Position numbers and translations under genes: made by a program. This document shows positions 59,301 through 64,000 of a DNA stretch of 64,000 bases, in pieces (within the stretch, counting starts at the first letter, position 1; the number at the start of each line of letters is the position of its first letter). The notes beneath the pieces were generated by a model. The model saw only the letters and a program-made list of their open reading frames with translations. It was not told where the DNA came from and did no database searches. Source of the DNA: Owenia fusiformis (Eukaryota > Annelida > Polychaeta > Sabellida > Oweniidae); the NCBI GenBank assembly GCA_903813345.2, contig CAIIXF020000011.1:17777754-17841753 (forward strand). Direction: 5' to 3'.

Positions 59301-62093
59301 ATAAAATATTGGGATTGAAACAATAACCAAATCAAGAGAAAAATGAGTATTAGTAGTTACCATTATAATTAAGATTGTATTAAAAGTCCTGTTCAATTTT
59401 TATAACATTATGATACTATCCAAAATATTATCCAATTTTCTATTTTTATACTTACAGTGTTTCAAGAGACGTTAGATTCGTAAAGATTTTAGGATCTAAC
59501 TTGATGAGATCAGGGCAATTCACAATTGTTCTGAAAAAACGGTTAAAATGAATTATTTATTTCTATCCCTATTTACTTTTCATTACATTGTTTATATATC
59601 AATGTAAGAAAACAATGAAGGTGATATAATACACGTTTTTACGATTATAACATGATAGTAACATGGAATGTGATTTAATTAAACTGTTGCACGCATGAGA
59701 GATCACAAAGTCATTTTATTGAAACTGCCAAGCTATATGTATATTCTGCTATTAGGTTGAATTACACTGTTGCACCAATTTCTTTTCTTTGTTACTGGCG
59801 GATCCAGGGGGGTGCCCCTTAGGTGGACCAAGAAAAATGTTGTTTATATCAATTAGTACCCCCTTTTAGAGCATAATTTGGCATTTTTAGGCCAAAATAT
59901 CAAAATGGGCCCAAATTTTTCAAAATTTGGGCCCAATTTTTTTGATTTAAACCTTGGATCTGCCAGTGTTTTTAACAGCTTCTATAACAATAATAGTACT
60001 TACATTTCTGAAATACGTGTATTTGTGAATGCATTGACAGCTAAACTTATGTTCTTTATCTTGTTTATTAAACTGAAAAAAAAACACAAAATCTAAAACA
60101 CAGATTTGATTTGATTGGCGTAAAATGTTATTTATGTGAATGAAAACAATATTATTTGCTGATGTCTTTGAGATATTTTAGAATCTTTAGAGGCTCATCT
60201 GTCTTATCTGATTATCATAGACATTTTATACTCGTAGAATATGATGACGTCATATGTAAAGGGTCTCAATAAATCTAGATCCTAAAGTCCTAGGCGAGTT
60301 TCTTACATTGAAGGTCCCGTGCAGTCTTTGACCTCACCTCCCTTCCATGCGACACATTTACAACCCGCACACCCGGGAATTTTATTGAGGTCTTGATCGT
60401 ATCCATAGTGACCATTGGTTGGATCGTCTGACCATAGAACGTGCTTTGTGTCCACTGAAATAAAACCACGTCAACAGAATGATTTCACCTCATGCTCGTA
60501 CAGAAATTGCTGATGTACGTCATCTTCGTTCTATGGGTATTTCATGGTCGTAGAGAAGCCCGTCATCTAACCGATATAATAGGCCTAGGAAGTTTAAGTT
60601 TGCATATAAAATCGAAACGCCAACCTATACGTATGACCGATCGCCTATACAAATGCATCGCTTAAATATTTTCCGTTCACGTCAAAGTTGTGAAAAACAT
60701 TGCAAGCTTAAACTCCCTATTTTCTATAATATATTAGGTTATTGAATCATTCCTCCCACAAAAAGAGTCATAGTTTGCCATTTGATCCACAGTGTGTAAT
60801 ATACACTCCTCTTCATAAGTTTGACAACCTTTGTAGGTTTTTGTGTGATCAACATTTCAAACTGGAAATCTTGACAATACGTTTCCCTATATAATTTCGC
60901 TAATATGTTATGTAAAGTCATGGAATTTTGGCATTATGTTCGTCTGATGTTCAGACATCCTTAAGTGGCATTGGAATTGGAATTAAAATACAGTCGATGT
61001 TGTTAAGGCTTAATATTTAAGAGGTTCTTTTCATTATTTTTTGTTGCTTTTTTATGCTGAAAGTGCACGATCACATACAGCTTTGCGAGTTTTGCAAACA
61101 TAAAACATAACATATTAGATTTATGATTGCCATGATATTGCTATATGTTTTATTGTCCATTATCATATTACATCCTGTATGCCTAACTGTGCCGTAAACA
61201 GGCAAAATATGAAAATCTGTCGATATTTAGCATGGTATTGCGCTCGTGGTATAAACCTAGTTTAAATAAGCTGGAATGGTATTTTCTCAAGGTAGAATGG
61301 AACACCTTCCAGAGCGGACTCGGTCCCTGTTTGACCCTGTATTTCGCAGTCTTTTGATGGTTTTTGATATTTTTCCCTTTTAGACTAGCTACTTGCAGCG
61401 ATTCAGTATTTTATTCTTAAAGTGGCTATGCATGTGTACGAGTTACACAGGCATAGACAATTTCTTGTTGATAAAAGTTAGTTATCCTCTTTACCTTACA
61501 TCAAGTAACATAAATATGTTTTATAATCTTACATAATTTTCTCTACATGTTAATATGAATGTAACTCTCTTGTATCAAAAGTGATCAAATCACGTATTTA
61601 CTGTCATGCATGACTGAATCAATTGTTCAGAACTCGTTTCAACAATAAAGATTCAAATAATACAACTCAACAAATCGGTATTCTATCTTAAAAAAGGCCA
61701 TTCCCAATATGTGACCAAATCATGTACCCTCGTCATAGCGAATGGAATAAACCAAACAACTGCACTAATACATTTAATAAGTGAAGGCTATAAAGATTAC
61801 TACAGTATCTTCCACATATCCATCTTAACGAAAATTTCACTAAAAATTGTTTTTGGAAAAACTACTGAGTTGATTCTTCAGCAGTGCGGAAATTGTTTGA
61901 TAAAACATGTTTACAAAGGTTGCCAAACTTATAGAGGGAAGTGTATGTATGTAAGTGACCTACCCTCAGCATATTTCACGAACATGTGATCCCCGTGTCT
62001 ACTGTTCCAGTAGTTATGTGCATTCCAAGAAGCAAAGCAATCATCAAATAAGATCACCAACCATATCAAAACTACACCGTTCACGAGTTTCAT
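25060..62093 (-). CDS. Giant LRR-FN3-fibroslime-cadherin-F5/8C-thrombospondin-LamG secreted protein (58 exons)
   Basis: I traced 58 coding exons from ATG at 62093-62091 to TGA at 25062-25060. All have GT-AG borders and agreeing phases, totalling 8721 coding bases (2906 residues). Order: signal peptide; LRRNT; about 36 LRRs; LRRCT; FN3; fibro-slime/PA14-like; cadherin-like; F5/8 type C; Cys-rich GCC2/TNFR-like; EGFs; eight type 3 repeats; complete thrombospondin C-terminal domain; LamG-like; unique Cys-containing tail. The EGF-type 3-C-terminal cassette is the thrombospondin hallmark: it binds calcium and cell-surface receptors in the extracellular matrix. I noticed no transmembrane segment and no obvious coiled coil, so it is probably secreted and may not form the usual trimer or pentamer. 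Very large invertebrate thrombospondins are known from memory ('mega-thrombospondins'). Whether any has this full set I cannot check. The exons are given in blocks below. Confidence 0.85.
25571..26864 (-). CDS. Giant gene exons 55-57: LamG-like jellyroll domain
   Basis: Exons: 26668-26864, 25975-26045 and 25571-25660. With the end of exon 54 they give [65 protein letters not shown] and [17 protein letters not shown]. This is a laminin-G-like/concanavalin-type jellyroll (the 'Laminin_G_3' style W.H.a...D and F.G.IDE signature). Residues about 2664-2815. It lies directly C-terminal to the thrombospondin globe. Confidence 0.8.
26231..26460. mobile_element. 230-bp MITE with TTAA target (intron 55)
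   Basis: The ends are GGTCAGGGTGCACTTTG and CAAAGTGCGCCCTGACC, flanked by TTAA on both sides. It lies in the intron between exons 55 and 56. A TTAA target suits piggyBac- or Kolobok-driven non-autonomous elements. No coding capacity. Confidence 0.75.
26983..29296 (-). CDS. Giant gene exons 51-54: thrombospondin C-terminal domain, then start of LamG
   Basis: Exons: 29060-29296, 28314-28498, 27669-27841 and 27002-27226. They read in order: [104 protein letters not shown]; and [16 protein letters not shown]. Each matches the same position of vertebrate thrombospondin C-terminal domains, so the L-type-lectin-like globe is complete (about residues 2430-2663). This domain binds CD47, integrins and matrix in vertebrates. 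The second half of exon 54 ([19 protein letters not shown]) opens a further domain, which is unusual because the globe normally ends the protein. Confidence 0.9.
27369..27550. mobile_element. Fragment of the GGCGGATC-ended MITE family (intron 53)
   Basis: It starts GGCGGATCCAGGGCGGGC, followed by a poly-C run and repeated GGGCCCA / TGGGC words as in the copies at 12821 and 59794. The right end is not recognisable, so it is truncated or diverged. Confidence 0.45.
30250..30857. mobile_element. 608-bp MITE with TA target (intron 50)
   Basis: The left end is AGGTGTCAAATAAGTCCCG, and the right end reads GGGACTTATTTGACACCCTG, with TA outside both. A second inverted pair lies further in (GTGTGATATACCATTGGAAAG / CTTTCCAATGATATATCAC). 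Non-coding. It looks like a Tc1/mariner-derived MITE. Confidence 0.75.
31900..32265 (-). repeat. tRNA-derived SINE (intron 50)
   Basis: On the minus strand, starting near 32265, the sequence reads GGTAGCCTAGTGGTGTAGAC (box A) and about 65 bases later GCGTTCGAGCCCC (box B), the spacing of an internal polymerase III promoter. A body of about 250 bases follows. The head is tRNA-like but has no intact cloverleaf. The 3' boundary is uncertain. Confidence 0.6.
33583..35101 (-). CDS. Giant gene exons 45-50: thrombospondin type 3 calcium repeats
   Basis: Exons: 34997-35101, 34800-34907, 34546-34705, 34143-34329, 33882-33967 and 33583-33678. Exon 45 is the type 3 lead-in ([14 protein letters not shown]). 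I count seven D-N-C starts plus the D-V-C in exon 51, giving eight repeats as in canonical thrombospondins. Most keep the DxDxDGxGDxC calcium-ligand spacing ([20 protein letters not shown]). One repeat ([15 protein letters not shown]) is less acidic. No RGD was seen. This region wraps many calcium ions and stabilises the C-terminal lobe. Residues 2176 to about 2422. Confidence 0.9.
35332..36476 (-). CDS. Giant gene exons 41-44: thrombospondin-type EGF domains
   Basis: Exons: 36301-36476, 36027-36152, 35633-35755 and 35332-35481 (residues 1984-2175). They show [14 protein letters not shown] (the calcium-binding EGF lead-in), [39 protein letters not shown] and [19 protein letters not shown]. 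The order, a CxDIDE word then PC-F/Y modules and a GSFxCGxC module, is that of thrombospondins 3-5. All four junctions are phase 0 except the entry to exon 41. Confidence 0.85.
36637..37728 (-). CDS. Giant gene exons 38-40: Cys-rich GCC2/TNFR-like modules
   Basis: Exons: 37568-37728, 37172-37334 and 36637-36774 (residues 1830-1983). Cys-rich modules of the type C-x2-C-P-x-G are seen: [49 protein letters not shown] and [17 protein letters not shown]. The last matches the GCC2/GCC3 (ephrin-receptor-like) module. They are probably disulfide-rod spacers. A 165-bp MITE lies in the intron between exons 39 and 40. Confidence 0.75.
36976..37140. mobile_element. 165-bp MITE (intron 39)
   Basis: The left end TTGATGTTCGCAGAGAATG and right end CATTCTCCGCGAACATCAA belong to inverted arms of about 33 bases with one mismatch. 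It lies between exons 39 and 40 of the giant gene. The target duplication is not clear. Confidence 0.75.
37895..39061 (-). CDS. Giant gene exons 34-37: F5/8 type C (discoidin) domain
   Basis: Exons: 38948-39061, 38681-38784, 38212-38325 and 37895-38051 (residues 1667-1829). Seen in order: [56 protein letters not shown] and [20 protein letters not shown] followed by LIGC. The first and last Cys make the usual disulfide that closes the domain. F5/8C domains bind lipids, glycans or collagen at cell surfaces. Confidence 0.85.
39163..40210 (-). CDS. Giant gene exons 31-33: cadherin-like repeats
   Basis: Exons: 40020-40210, 39651-39820 and 39163-39416 (residues 1462-1666). The first has a cadherin C-half ([20 protein letters not shown], then [11 protein letters not shown]). 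The second has the calcium-linker motif [11 protein letters not shown] and [12 protein letters not shown]. The third has [19 protein letters not shown], the end of the second repeat. So there is one partial and one complete cadherin repeat with DxNDN and DxD calcium ligands. The last third of exon 33 ([19 protein letters not shown]) belongs to an unrecognised link before the F5/8C domain. Confidence 0.8.
40493..40612 (-). CDS. Giant gene exon 30: Pro/Val-rich linker
   Basis: A 120-base, phase 1 to 1 exon reads [18 protein letters not shown] followed by [10 protein letters not shown]. No domain is recognised. It joins the fibro-slime part to the cadherin-like part and, being symmetrical, could be skipped. 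Confidence 0.7.
40796..42111 (-). CDS. Giant gene exons 27-29: fibro-slime / PA14-like domain
   Basis: Exons: 41569-42111, 41240-41337 and 40796-41027 (residues 1131-1421). The first has [23 protein letters not shown] and the core [17 protein letters not shown] followed by [10 protein letters not shown]. The last has [14 protein letters not shown]. These are the landmarks of the fibro-slime family: an F.FTGDDDxWVFIN-like core plus a G.TYxLDIFHAER-like C-terminal half, a beta-barrel related to PA14. The family is best known from bacteria and slime moulds and is rare in animal gene models that I recall. The small middle exon is needed for phase and carries a Cys. Confidence 0.75.
41106..41200. 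repeat. Short hairpin in intron 28
   Basis: CACTGGTCCCCACCTGGTTA pairs with TAACCAGGTGGGGACCACTG across about 40 bases. It is a small foldback element or MITE remnant between exons 28 and 29. Confidence 0.65.
42288..42799 (-). CDS. Giant gene exons 25-26: fibronectin type III domain
   Basis: Exons are 42682-42799 and 42288-42505. The first carries the B-strand [11 protein letters not shown] (Trp conserved) and ends NGPW in a phase 2 donor. The second continues IYEITC and ends with the F-strand [14 protein letters not shown] (conserved Tyr). Together they make one FN3 fold of about 110 residues (1018-1130). FN3 after an LRRCT cap is a common arrangement in LRR adhesion proteins. Confidence 0.75.
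42998..43182 (-). CDS. Giant gene exon 24: LRRCT cap
   Basis: The exon enters in phase 2 and leaves in phase 1, so the phase changes exactly at the end of the LRR region. It reads [13 protein letters not shown], the typical N-P-x-x-C-x-C-like start of an LRR C-terminal cap, then further Cys residues at GEC and QCC. Residues 957-1018. Confidence 0.8.
43495..48555 (-). CDS. Giant gene exons 13-23: LRR block B (about 25 repeats)
   Basis: Exons: 48421-48555, 48110-48259, 47844-47993, 46541-46606, 46265-46408, 45851-45994, 45395-45535, 44693-44968, 44315-44527, 43939-44082 and 43495-43710. Here most exons hold two units (135-150 bases) and some hold three or four (213, 216, 276 bases), still all phase 2. 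Good units include [47 protein letters not shown] and [16 protein letters not shown]. Residues 364-956. LRR solenoids bind protein partners, and here they would project from the thrombospondin part as an extra N-terminal arm. Confidence 0.85.
47373..47797. mobile_element. 425-bp MITE (intron 15)
   Basis: The ends TACTATTAACAAGTTGTTGA and CCAACTTGTTAATAGTA continue as inverted arms of about 35 bases (GATTTTCTTTCTCA / TGAGAAAGAAAATC). A short direct duplication of AACTATGAGAAAGAA lies at the right arm. AT-rich interior, no coding. Confidence 0.7.
48939..49340 (+). pseudogene. Transposon N-terminal segment
   Basis: The first half is acidic and Ser-rich ([31 protein letters not shown]). The second half is basic ([18 protein letters not shown]), consistent with a nuclear localisation or DNA-binding tail. 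The open frame extends upstream of the first Met. It ends at a stop just before the OTU segment in another frame, so I read it as the frame-broken 5' part of the same gene. Confidence 0.5.
49358..49830 (+). pseudogene. OTU-like cysteine protease domain of the transposon (frame-broken)
   Basis: The first part reads [17 protein letters not shown], the D-G-N-C-x-F signature with the nucleophile Cys of OTU deubiquitinases. It continues with helices around LREQ-like and VLLALANLY words. The His motif (IPGHEHYD) is in the next frame, reached after the frame changes near 49740. Both catalytic landmarks are thus present but split. OTU domains remove ubiquitin. In a transposon this could protect its own protein, but that is inference. 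Confidence 0.65.
49816..50720 (+). repeat. 81-bp coding tandem repeat in the transposon
   Basis: A 27-residue unit ([20 protein letters not shown] followed by LNETNQ-type residues) is repeated with period 81 bases about four and a half times up to 50160. It resumes after the MITE insert at about 50670. Units differ by few bases. It lies between the OTU and transposase parts. Confidence 0.8.
50161..50661. mobile_element. 501-bp MITE inserted in the transposon repeat
   Basis: It begins CAGGGCTGTCAAC and ends GTTGACAGGCCTG. The 81-base repeat stops on its left and resumes on its right (ACTTCG / CTTCG at the junctions), which proves insertion. It contains an uninterrupted run of 35 G at 50359-50393 and several GCGTGACA words. 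The target duplication is imperfect. Confidence 0.8.
50662..52731 (+). CDS. Transposase-like protein of the OTU transposon
   Basis: An open frame of nearly 700 codons follows the repeat. From about residue 130 it has paired Cys (DCTNCRFNC), a basic HTH-like segment, a C-x2-C word ([11 protein letters not shown]), then [21 protein letters not shown] and [13 protein letters not shown]. This spacing of D, D and E/D with the CGGQNKN word is shared by a large group of uncharacterised transposase-derived proteins in invertebrates, so a DDE/D nuclease fold is inferred. The superfamily is not certain. It is the only part of the element that is still a long intact frame. The first 33 codons of the longer frame are MITE sequence. 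Confidence 0.6.
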   Translation, partial: DRPESSCNPKHQEPPNRVDINETNTDVIGDHAIDDNSSAYENEHDPWIDNSIDDEGLMNDDGIIQDEEGQNLSINVTPRKTANYKSPRKKTLVRARVQSQPKTWKRNTNKANRLAGKEYVNHLGKTIKARQVRDVDCTNCRFNCNEKISLEQREDIFAEFRDMKLDSRQKDYLCSLVTDNKPIRCKPESKRSTSREYRLYDENNIARRVCKKMFLATFDVSQTMITNIMKSKKCGKYVGQEKRGKAEAANKTPEPIINDVKKHIESFPRLASHYSRKDSKKEYLEIGLNIRKMHELYVEQCKQYHKPTINERMYRRIFTQNYNISFFKPKKDQCLTCSKFEESCKHPGPDHADIKLRYIKHNQDKERARQEKENDKRTAINSKAHHCVTFDMEAVLATPCGRVSELFYKRKLATYNLSVYSLGDKRGTCYVWDETNGQRGSNEIATGLTQYIKGLPPSVTTLTTYSDTCGGQNKNQFVALAFYHAVHSGGNPRIQRVDQKFLESGHTQMECDFMHSAIEGAKKATSVYVPSNWDIVIRMARRNKPYSVIPLKFTDFRNFKSLKKIYPNTKTDTTGKAVLWRQIKWIRYCKQKPDSLQLKYSFDCPFVEVKLTKTTRGRQLSKDQDIPYAYQEKLPITKAKKDDLLSLCRSGVIPTDHHAYYHSLNVKPAGMKDRLPVPHPDDSDYDTDE
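53371..60072 (-). CDS. Giant gene exons 3-12: LRR block A (about 11 repeats)
   Basis: Exons: 60004-60072, 59456-59530, 58876-58941, 58552-58629, 58083-58154, 57579-57656, 54414-54485, 54233-54304, 53683-53835 and 53371-53448. Lengths are 66-78 bases (one repeat) or 153 (two). Every junction is phase 2, so each exon equals one or two LRR units and can be gained or lost without a frame change. Typical units read [16 protein letters not shown] and [16 protein letters not shown] (LxLxxNxL pattern). Residues 93-364. Early units are poor matches to the consensus but keep the spacing. The intron after exon 8 holds a GPCR gene, and the intron after exon 12 holds a large DNA transposon. Confidence 0.8.
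54776..54880 (+). pseudogene. Decayed duplicate of the GPCR 5' part
   Basis: TATCAACTCAAATGGA and CAAAATACTGATCACATATTGG occur here in the same order as in the GPCR coding sequence at about 55030-55102, with small gaps between and divergence after. This is a partial, non-functional tandem duplicate about 250 bases upstream of the intact copy. Confidence 0.75.
54946..55992 (+). CDS. Intronless class A (rhodopsin-family) GPCR nested in intron 8 of the giant gene
   Basis: 348 residues, seven membrane segments, no intron. Seen: sequons NGS and NFT in the N-terminus; GN at 63-64 in TM1; LAVVD (D92) in TM2; C119 and C197 for the extracellular disulfide; the DRY site as S142-E143-R144; P220 in TM5; a CLNFP word with P269 in TM6; and [11 protein letters not shown] in TM7 in place of NPxxY. 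The N-x-x-x-N-F-x-L-Y-C end is typical of peptide receptors of the FMRFamide/GPR139-like sort. The ligand is unknown. The start at 54946 could instead be an in-frame Met about 35 codons later (before NFT). The gene is antisense to its host gene. Confidence 0.85.
   Translation: MHNTCSVCKVAEMKQERNNSALLDRGIIINSNGSSGMNFTEIGTDKILITYWSPIILILGTIGNALSIAVFRRRKFRTSITHVYLITLAVVDTFGLWVGVFPYGLQAISHVTLMNTWVCPILMFLGFFSVQLSAWTLVLVTSERLLAVFAPLKAKVIFNVKWAVVILVSVFAVLLGLNLHILWNYKLRVDVYNETDCSGPSEDYMSMHGWLDGITTSYLPSFLMLSANIAIIAKMLSRKKSGLGNSNQIASMTIILLLCNFSFICLNFPFSVCFKQWNETGELHKAIVIMLAHSNQAINFLLYCASGKIFRDEMKKMFHRWNFATCGRGNSVTDSYQMNTNTLNSNTN
56266..56271 (+). promoter_or_regulatory. Candidate poly(A) signal of the GPCR
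   Basis: AATAAA lies about 270 bases past the GPCR stop, the first clear plus-strand signal. Use is not shown. Confidence 0.4.
56485..56582 (+). repeat. tRNA-like sequence, probable SINE head
   Basis: GTTGGCCGAGAGAGC resembles box A of Leu/Ser-type tRNA genes, and GCGAGTTCGAGAC about 55 bases on resembles box B. The stems do not pair well enough for a functional tRNA, so I read it as a tRNA-derived SINE or tRNA pseudogene. Confidence 0.45.
57114..57157. repeat. AAAT microsatellite
   Basis: About eight AAAT/TAAA units are followed by an imperfect A-rich stretch. Confidence 0.85.
57298..57392. repeat. Tandem repeat, about 21-23 bp, five units
   Basis: TCATCATTTTTTGTGTTATATG is repeated about five times with variation in the T run. 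It lies in intron 8 of the giant gene. The Leu/Ile-rich open frame over it is not a gene. Confidence 0.85.
58213..58262. repeat. GTAGT microsatellite
   Basis: Units of GTAGT/GTGTA and GAAGT follow one another imperfectly, in intron 6. Confidence 0.75.
59010..59250. mobile_element. 305-bp MITE family, truncated copy C (intron 4)
   Basis: It starts CAAGGAGGATTGGCTCCCA and follows copy B for about 240 bases with more differences, then loses similarity, so the right end is missing. It lies between exons 4 and 5 of the giant gene. Confidence 0.8.
59794..59968. mobile_element. GGCGGATC-ended MITE, short copy (intron 3)
   Basis: The ends are ACTGGCGGATCCAGG and CTTGGATCTGCCAGT. The interior has GGGCCCAAATTTTTC words as in the copy at 27369. 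Non-coding. Confidence 0.6.
60307..62093 (-). CDS. Giant gene exons 1-2: signal peptide and LRRNT
   Basis: Exon 1 is 61964-62093. It starts MKLVNGVV, followed by a hydrophobic run (LIWLVILF) and a likely signal cleavage after CFA, so the protein enters the secretory route. It ends in phase 1. Exon 2 is 60307-60454, phase 1 to 2, and carries a Cys cluster C-A-G-C-K-C followed twelve residues later by C-T-G-P, an LRR N-terminal cap. Residues 1-92 of the predicted product. The 1.5 kb intron between them shows no gene. Confidence 0.8.
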
Positions 62094-62856
62094 TTTTAAA
62101 TTCAGATATTTTTATCCTAGCTTCCCATGCTCCATGTTCACAATCCAATCAACAAACGAATCAAGTCATGTTCTTGTACATAAAAAATTTGCTCGGTTAT
62201 GTTTTGATTCAGATCTACTGTATCATTATGAATAAGCACTGTCCTTGTTTCAAAAAAATATGATCATAAACAAGAAATATCCAAATGATCTTGTTCAAGT
62301 TTAAAATTTACGTTTATCAATCAGAGGTTAGCTATTCAAGCAGTTCTATTGTCTTATATTATTATAAGATCATTTTAAACACCGTAGAAAAGATAACATT
62401 CAATAGGTTAAATCAATCATTAACGAGGTGGTAAGTTCTTGAAGTGGAATCTTGGCAATCGTTGAACTTATCATTTCTTAGAATTTTTTATTAGTTTGTT
62501 GGTGATAATACGCGCAGCAATATACACCGGGAAGTTTGTGTAATTTATCAAAACATGGACGTACACTCTCCTACAAATGTTTGGTAACATAGAAAAAAGT
62601 ATGTTTAACAAAAAATAACAAAATTAACTTTGGTGGAACATACACACAATAGATACACATACACGGGAGTTATTTGTGACTTAAATTAAATTCTCTGTTT
62701 ACAAACGGAGAAACGTTGATAATAGCTAACTCTGGACAACCTTGAATTGAATTTAAAGTTAAGGACAACGTGTTTAATTGGACTATTTTCTCATATAATT
62801 ATCTCAGTTTTAGTCATCTTCACCCCATAAAGCTAGTCAACGTCTATCGGTCTTCC
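62094..62856. other. Upstream flank of the giant gene
   Basis: No coding sequence was seen. The promoter and 5' untranslated exon of the minus-strand gene should lie here or further right. No clear core promoter motif was recognised. Confidence 0.4.
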
Positions 62857-63517
62857 CAAACACATTCCACAGCTGGATGACTCTAACTACAGTTTTTGGT
62901 TGTTTCTTTATTTACTTTATTTCAGAGAAGAAACAAGTAAAACATGTTTCTAGCTACAGTAAGTATCATTCAAGATGGTGGCCAAAATTATTTCATTTTC
63001 AATAAACTCACAATTTCAACTAAACTAAGTTAAATCTGGATATTTCGCCTAATGCAAACTAACGAAGCTATGCTTGTAAACAGCCACAGGAAAACACCCA
63101 CGATATTCGAGAAATTTAAAGAAAACTGCCTCACTTAGAATAAGTCTAACTGAATTTGATGATGACGTAGGAATGACACTATAACAGAAACAGTGGATAA
63201 AGATCACGAACCCTATGGGATGAATACATGCAAGGCCATCCTAGTTAGTGTCATCAATGGTGAATATCATGTTTAGGTTAAGTGTATCATCAACTTCAAT
63301 TAAGTCATTTTACGTGACGCTGTTTTCTTTAAAATACTCTATAATGCGGGTGTCTGAGCATTTTTCCTGACTGTTTTCAATTATTTTGTTACTTTATTAG
63401 TTTGCATGGCGAAACAATTGGAATCTAGATTCAACTTAGTTTAGCTTATAATTTTGGCAACCATCTTGAATGATACTAACTGCAGTTAGAGTCATCCAAC
63501 TGTGGAACAGTGTGCTA
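62857..63517. mobile_element. Foldback MITE of about 0.66 kb
   Basis: CACATTCCACAGCTGGATGA at the left pairs with TCATCCAACTGTGGAACAGTG at the right, and inner arms also pair (AGTATCATTCAAGATGGTGG / CAACCATCTTGAATGATACT). The left arm has an extra segment of about 70 bases. Non-coding. Confidence 0.7.
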
Positions 63518-64000
63518 AAGTGAAATTACTCGTGACCTCATTTGGTTTTGAACAACAATAATGGCAATATAAACACTGTTGCCTTCAGTATAATGCATCT
63601 GACAGAATTTGCCGAAATGGAAAGTATCTGTATGGTTTTTAAAGGTTTCAGTTTTAAATCAAGTTCTGTAATAAAAGGGGAAAGCATGGCATATATGATA
63701 AATTTTTCAATTCGTAAATTACAAGGAAAAGTGAAAGATATAATACCATATGGAAGACACTTTAAGGGGCATATAATTCACCGTATATGAAAAAATATTA
63801 ACACAAGAAATAAGAGGTACCTGGTGAAAAGATATATTCCTTTGAACACGATGCAGGGGTTCCTATAAATACGAAAGTGCAAGATTATCAATTGTTGATT
63901 TTTGTTTTCAACCCAATAAATAATTGTCAAAACTCACCATTGATAATGGACGATCTTGCGTATAGATTTTCTTGTAAGAACCTCTATATCTTAACAATTG
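63518..64000. other. Right edge, no gene seen
   Basis: An 82-codon frame at 63542-63790 has no recognisable domain or splice context and I take it as chance. Nothing else is supported. Confidence 0.4.

Overview
The window is animal nuclear DNA. It has short GT-AG exons, introns of a few hundred bases to about 5 kb, an AT-rich background and many small DNA-transposon relics. The gene content is a giant extracellular thrombospondin relative, a Death-domain protein and an intronless class A GPCR. Together with the diversity of MITEs and mariner relics this suits a marine invertebrate. A hemichordate or another non-vertebrate deuterostome is my best guess, but that is inference and the species was not identified.

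Layout. (1) 1-2218: no gene seen. (2) 2219-9960, plus strand: a four-exon gene I can assemble in frame (1613 residues). It has a short start exon, an exon of 21-base Cys-rich repeats, one 4.1 kb exon with about 64 copies of a 19-residue repeat, and a last exon encoding a Death domain. Its last intron carries a mariner relic with a MITE nested inside. (3) 9961-25059: about 15 kb with no supported gene. It is full of mariner relics, MITEs, a 531-bp near-perfect palindrome, a T-rich tract and a dense inverted-repeat zone. (4) 25060-62093, minus strand: one gene of 58 coding exons whose junction phases all agree, giving 2906 residues. Domain order is signal peptide, LRRNT, about 36 LRRs, LRRCT, FN3, fibro-slime/PA14-like, cadherin-like, F5/8 type C, Cys-rich GCC2/TNFR-like, thrombospondin EGFs, eight type 3 calcium repeats, a complete thrombospondin C-terminal domain, LamG-like domain, and a unique tail. 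(5) 62094-64000: upstream flank, with one MITE.

Two other coding units sit on the plus strand inside introns of the minus-strand gene. One is a decayed DNA transposon encoding an OTU protease-like domain and a transposase-like protein, itself split by a MITE. The other is an intronless peptide-receptor-type GPCR with a decayed copy of its own 5' part just upstream.

How the genes may work together: the giant gene is a secreted matrix or cell-surface-contact protein. The Death-domain protein is presumably intracellular signalling. The GPCR is a membrane receptor. I see no evidence that they form one pathway. The most unusual items are the domain combination of the giant gene and the Death-domain protein with its huge 57-bp repeat array.
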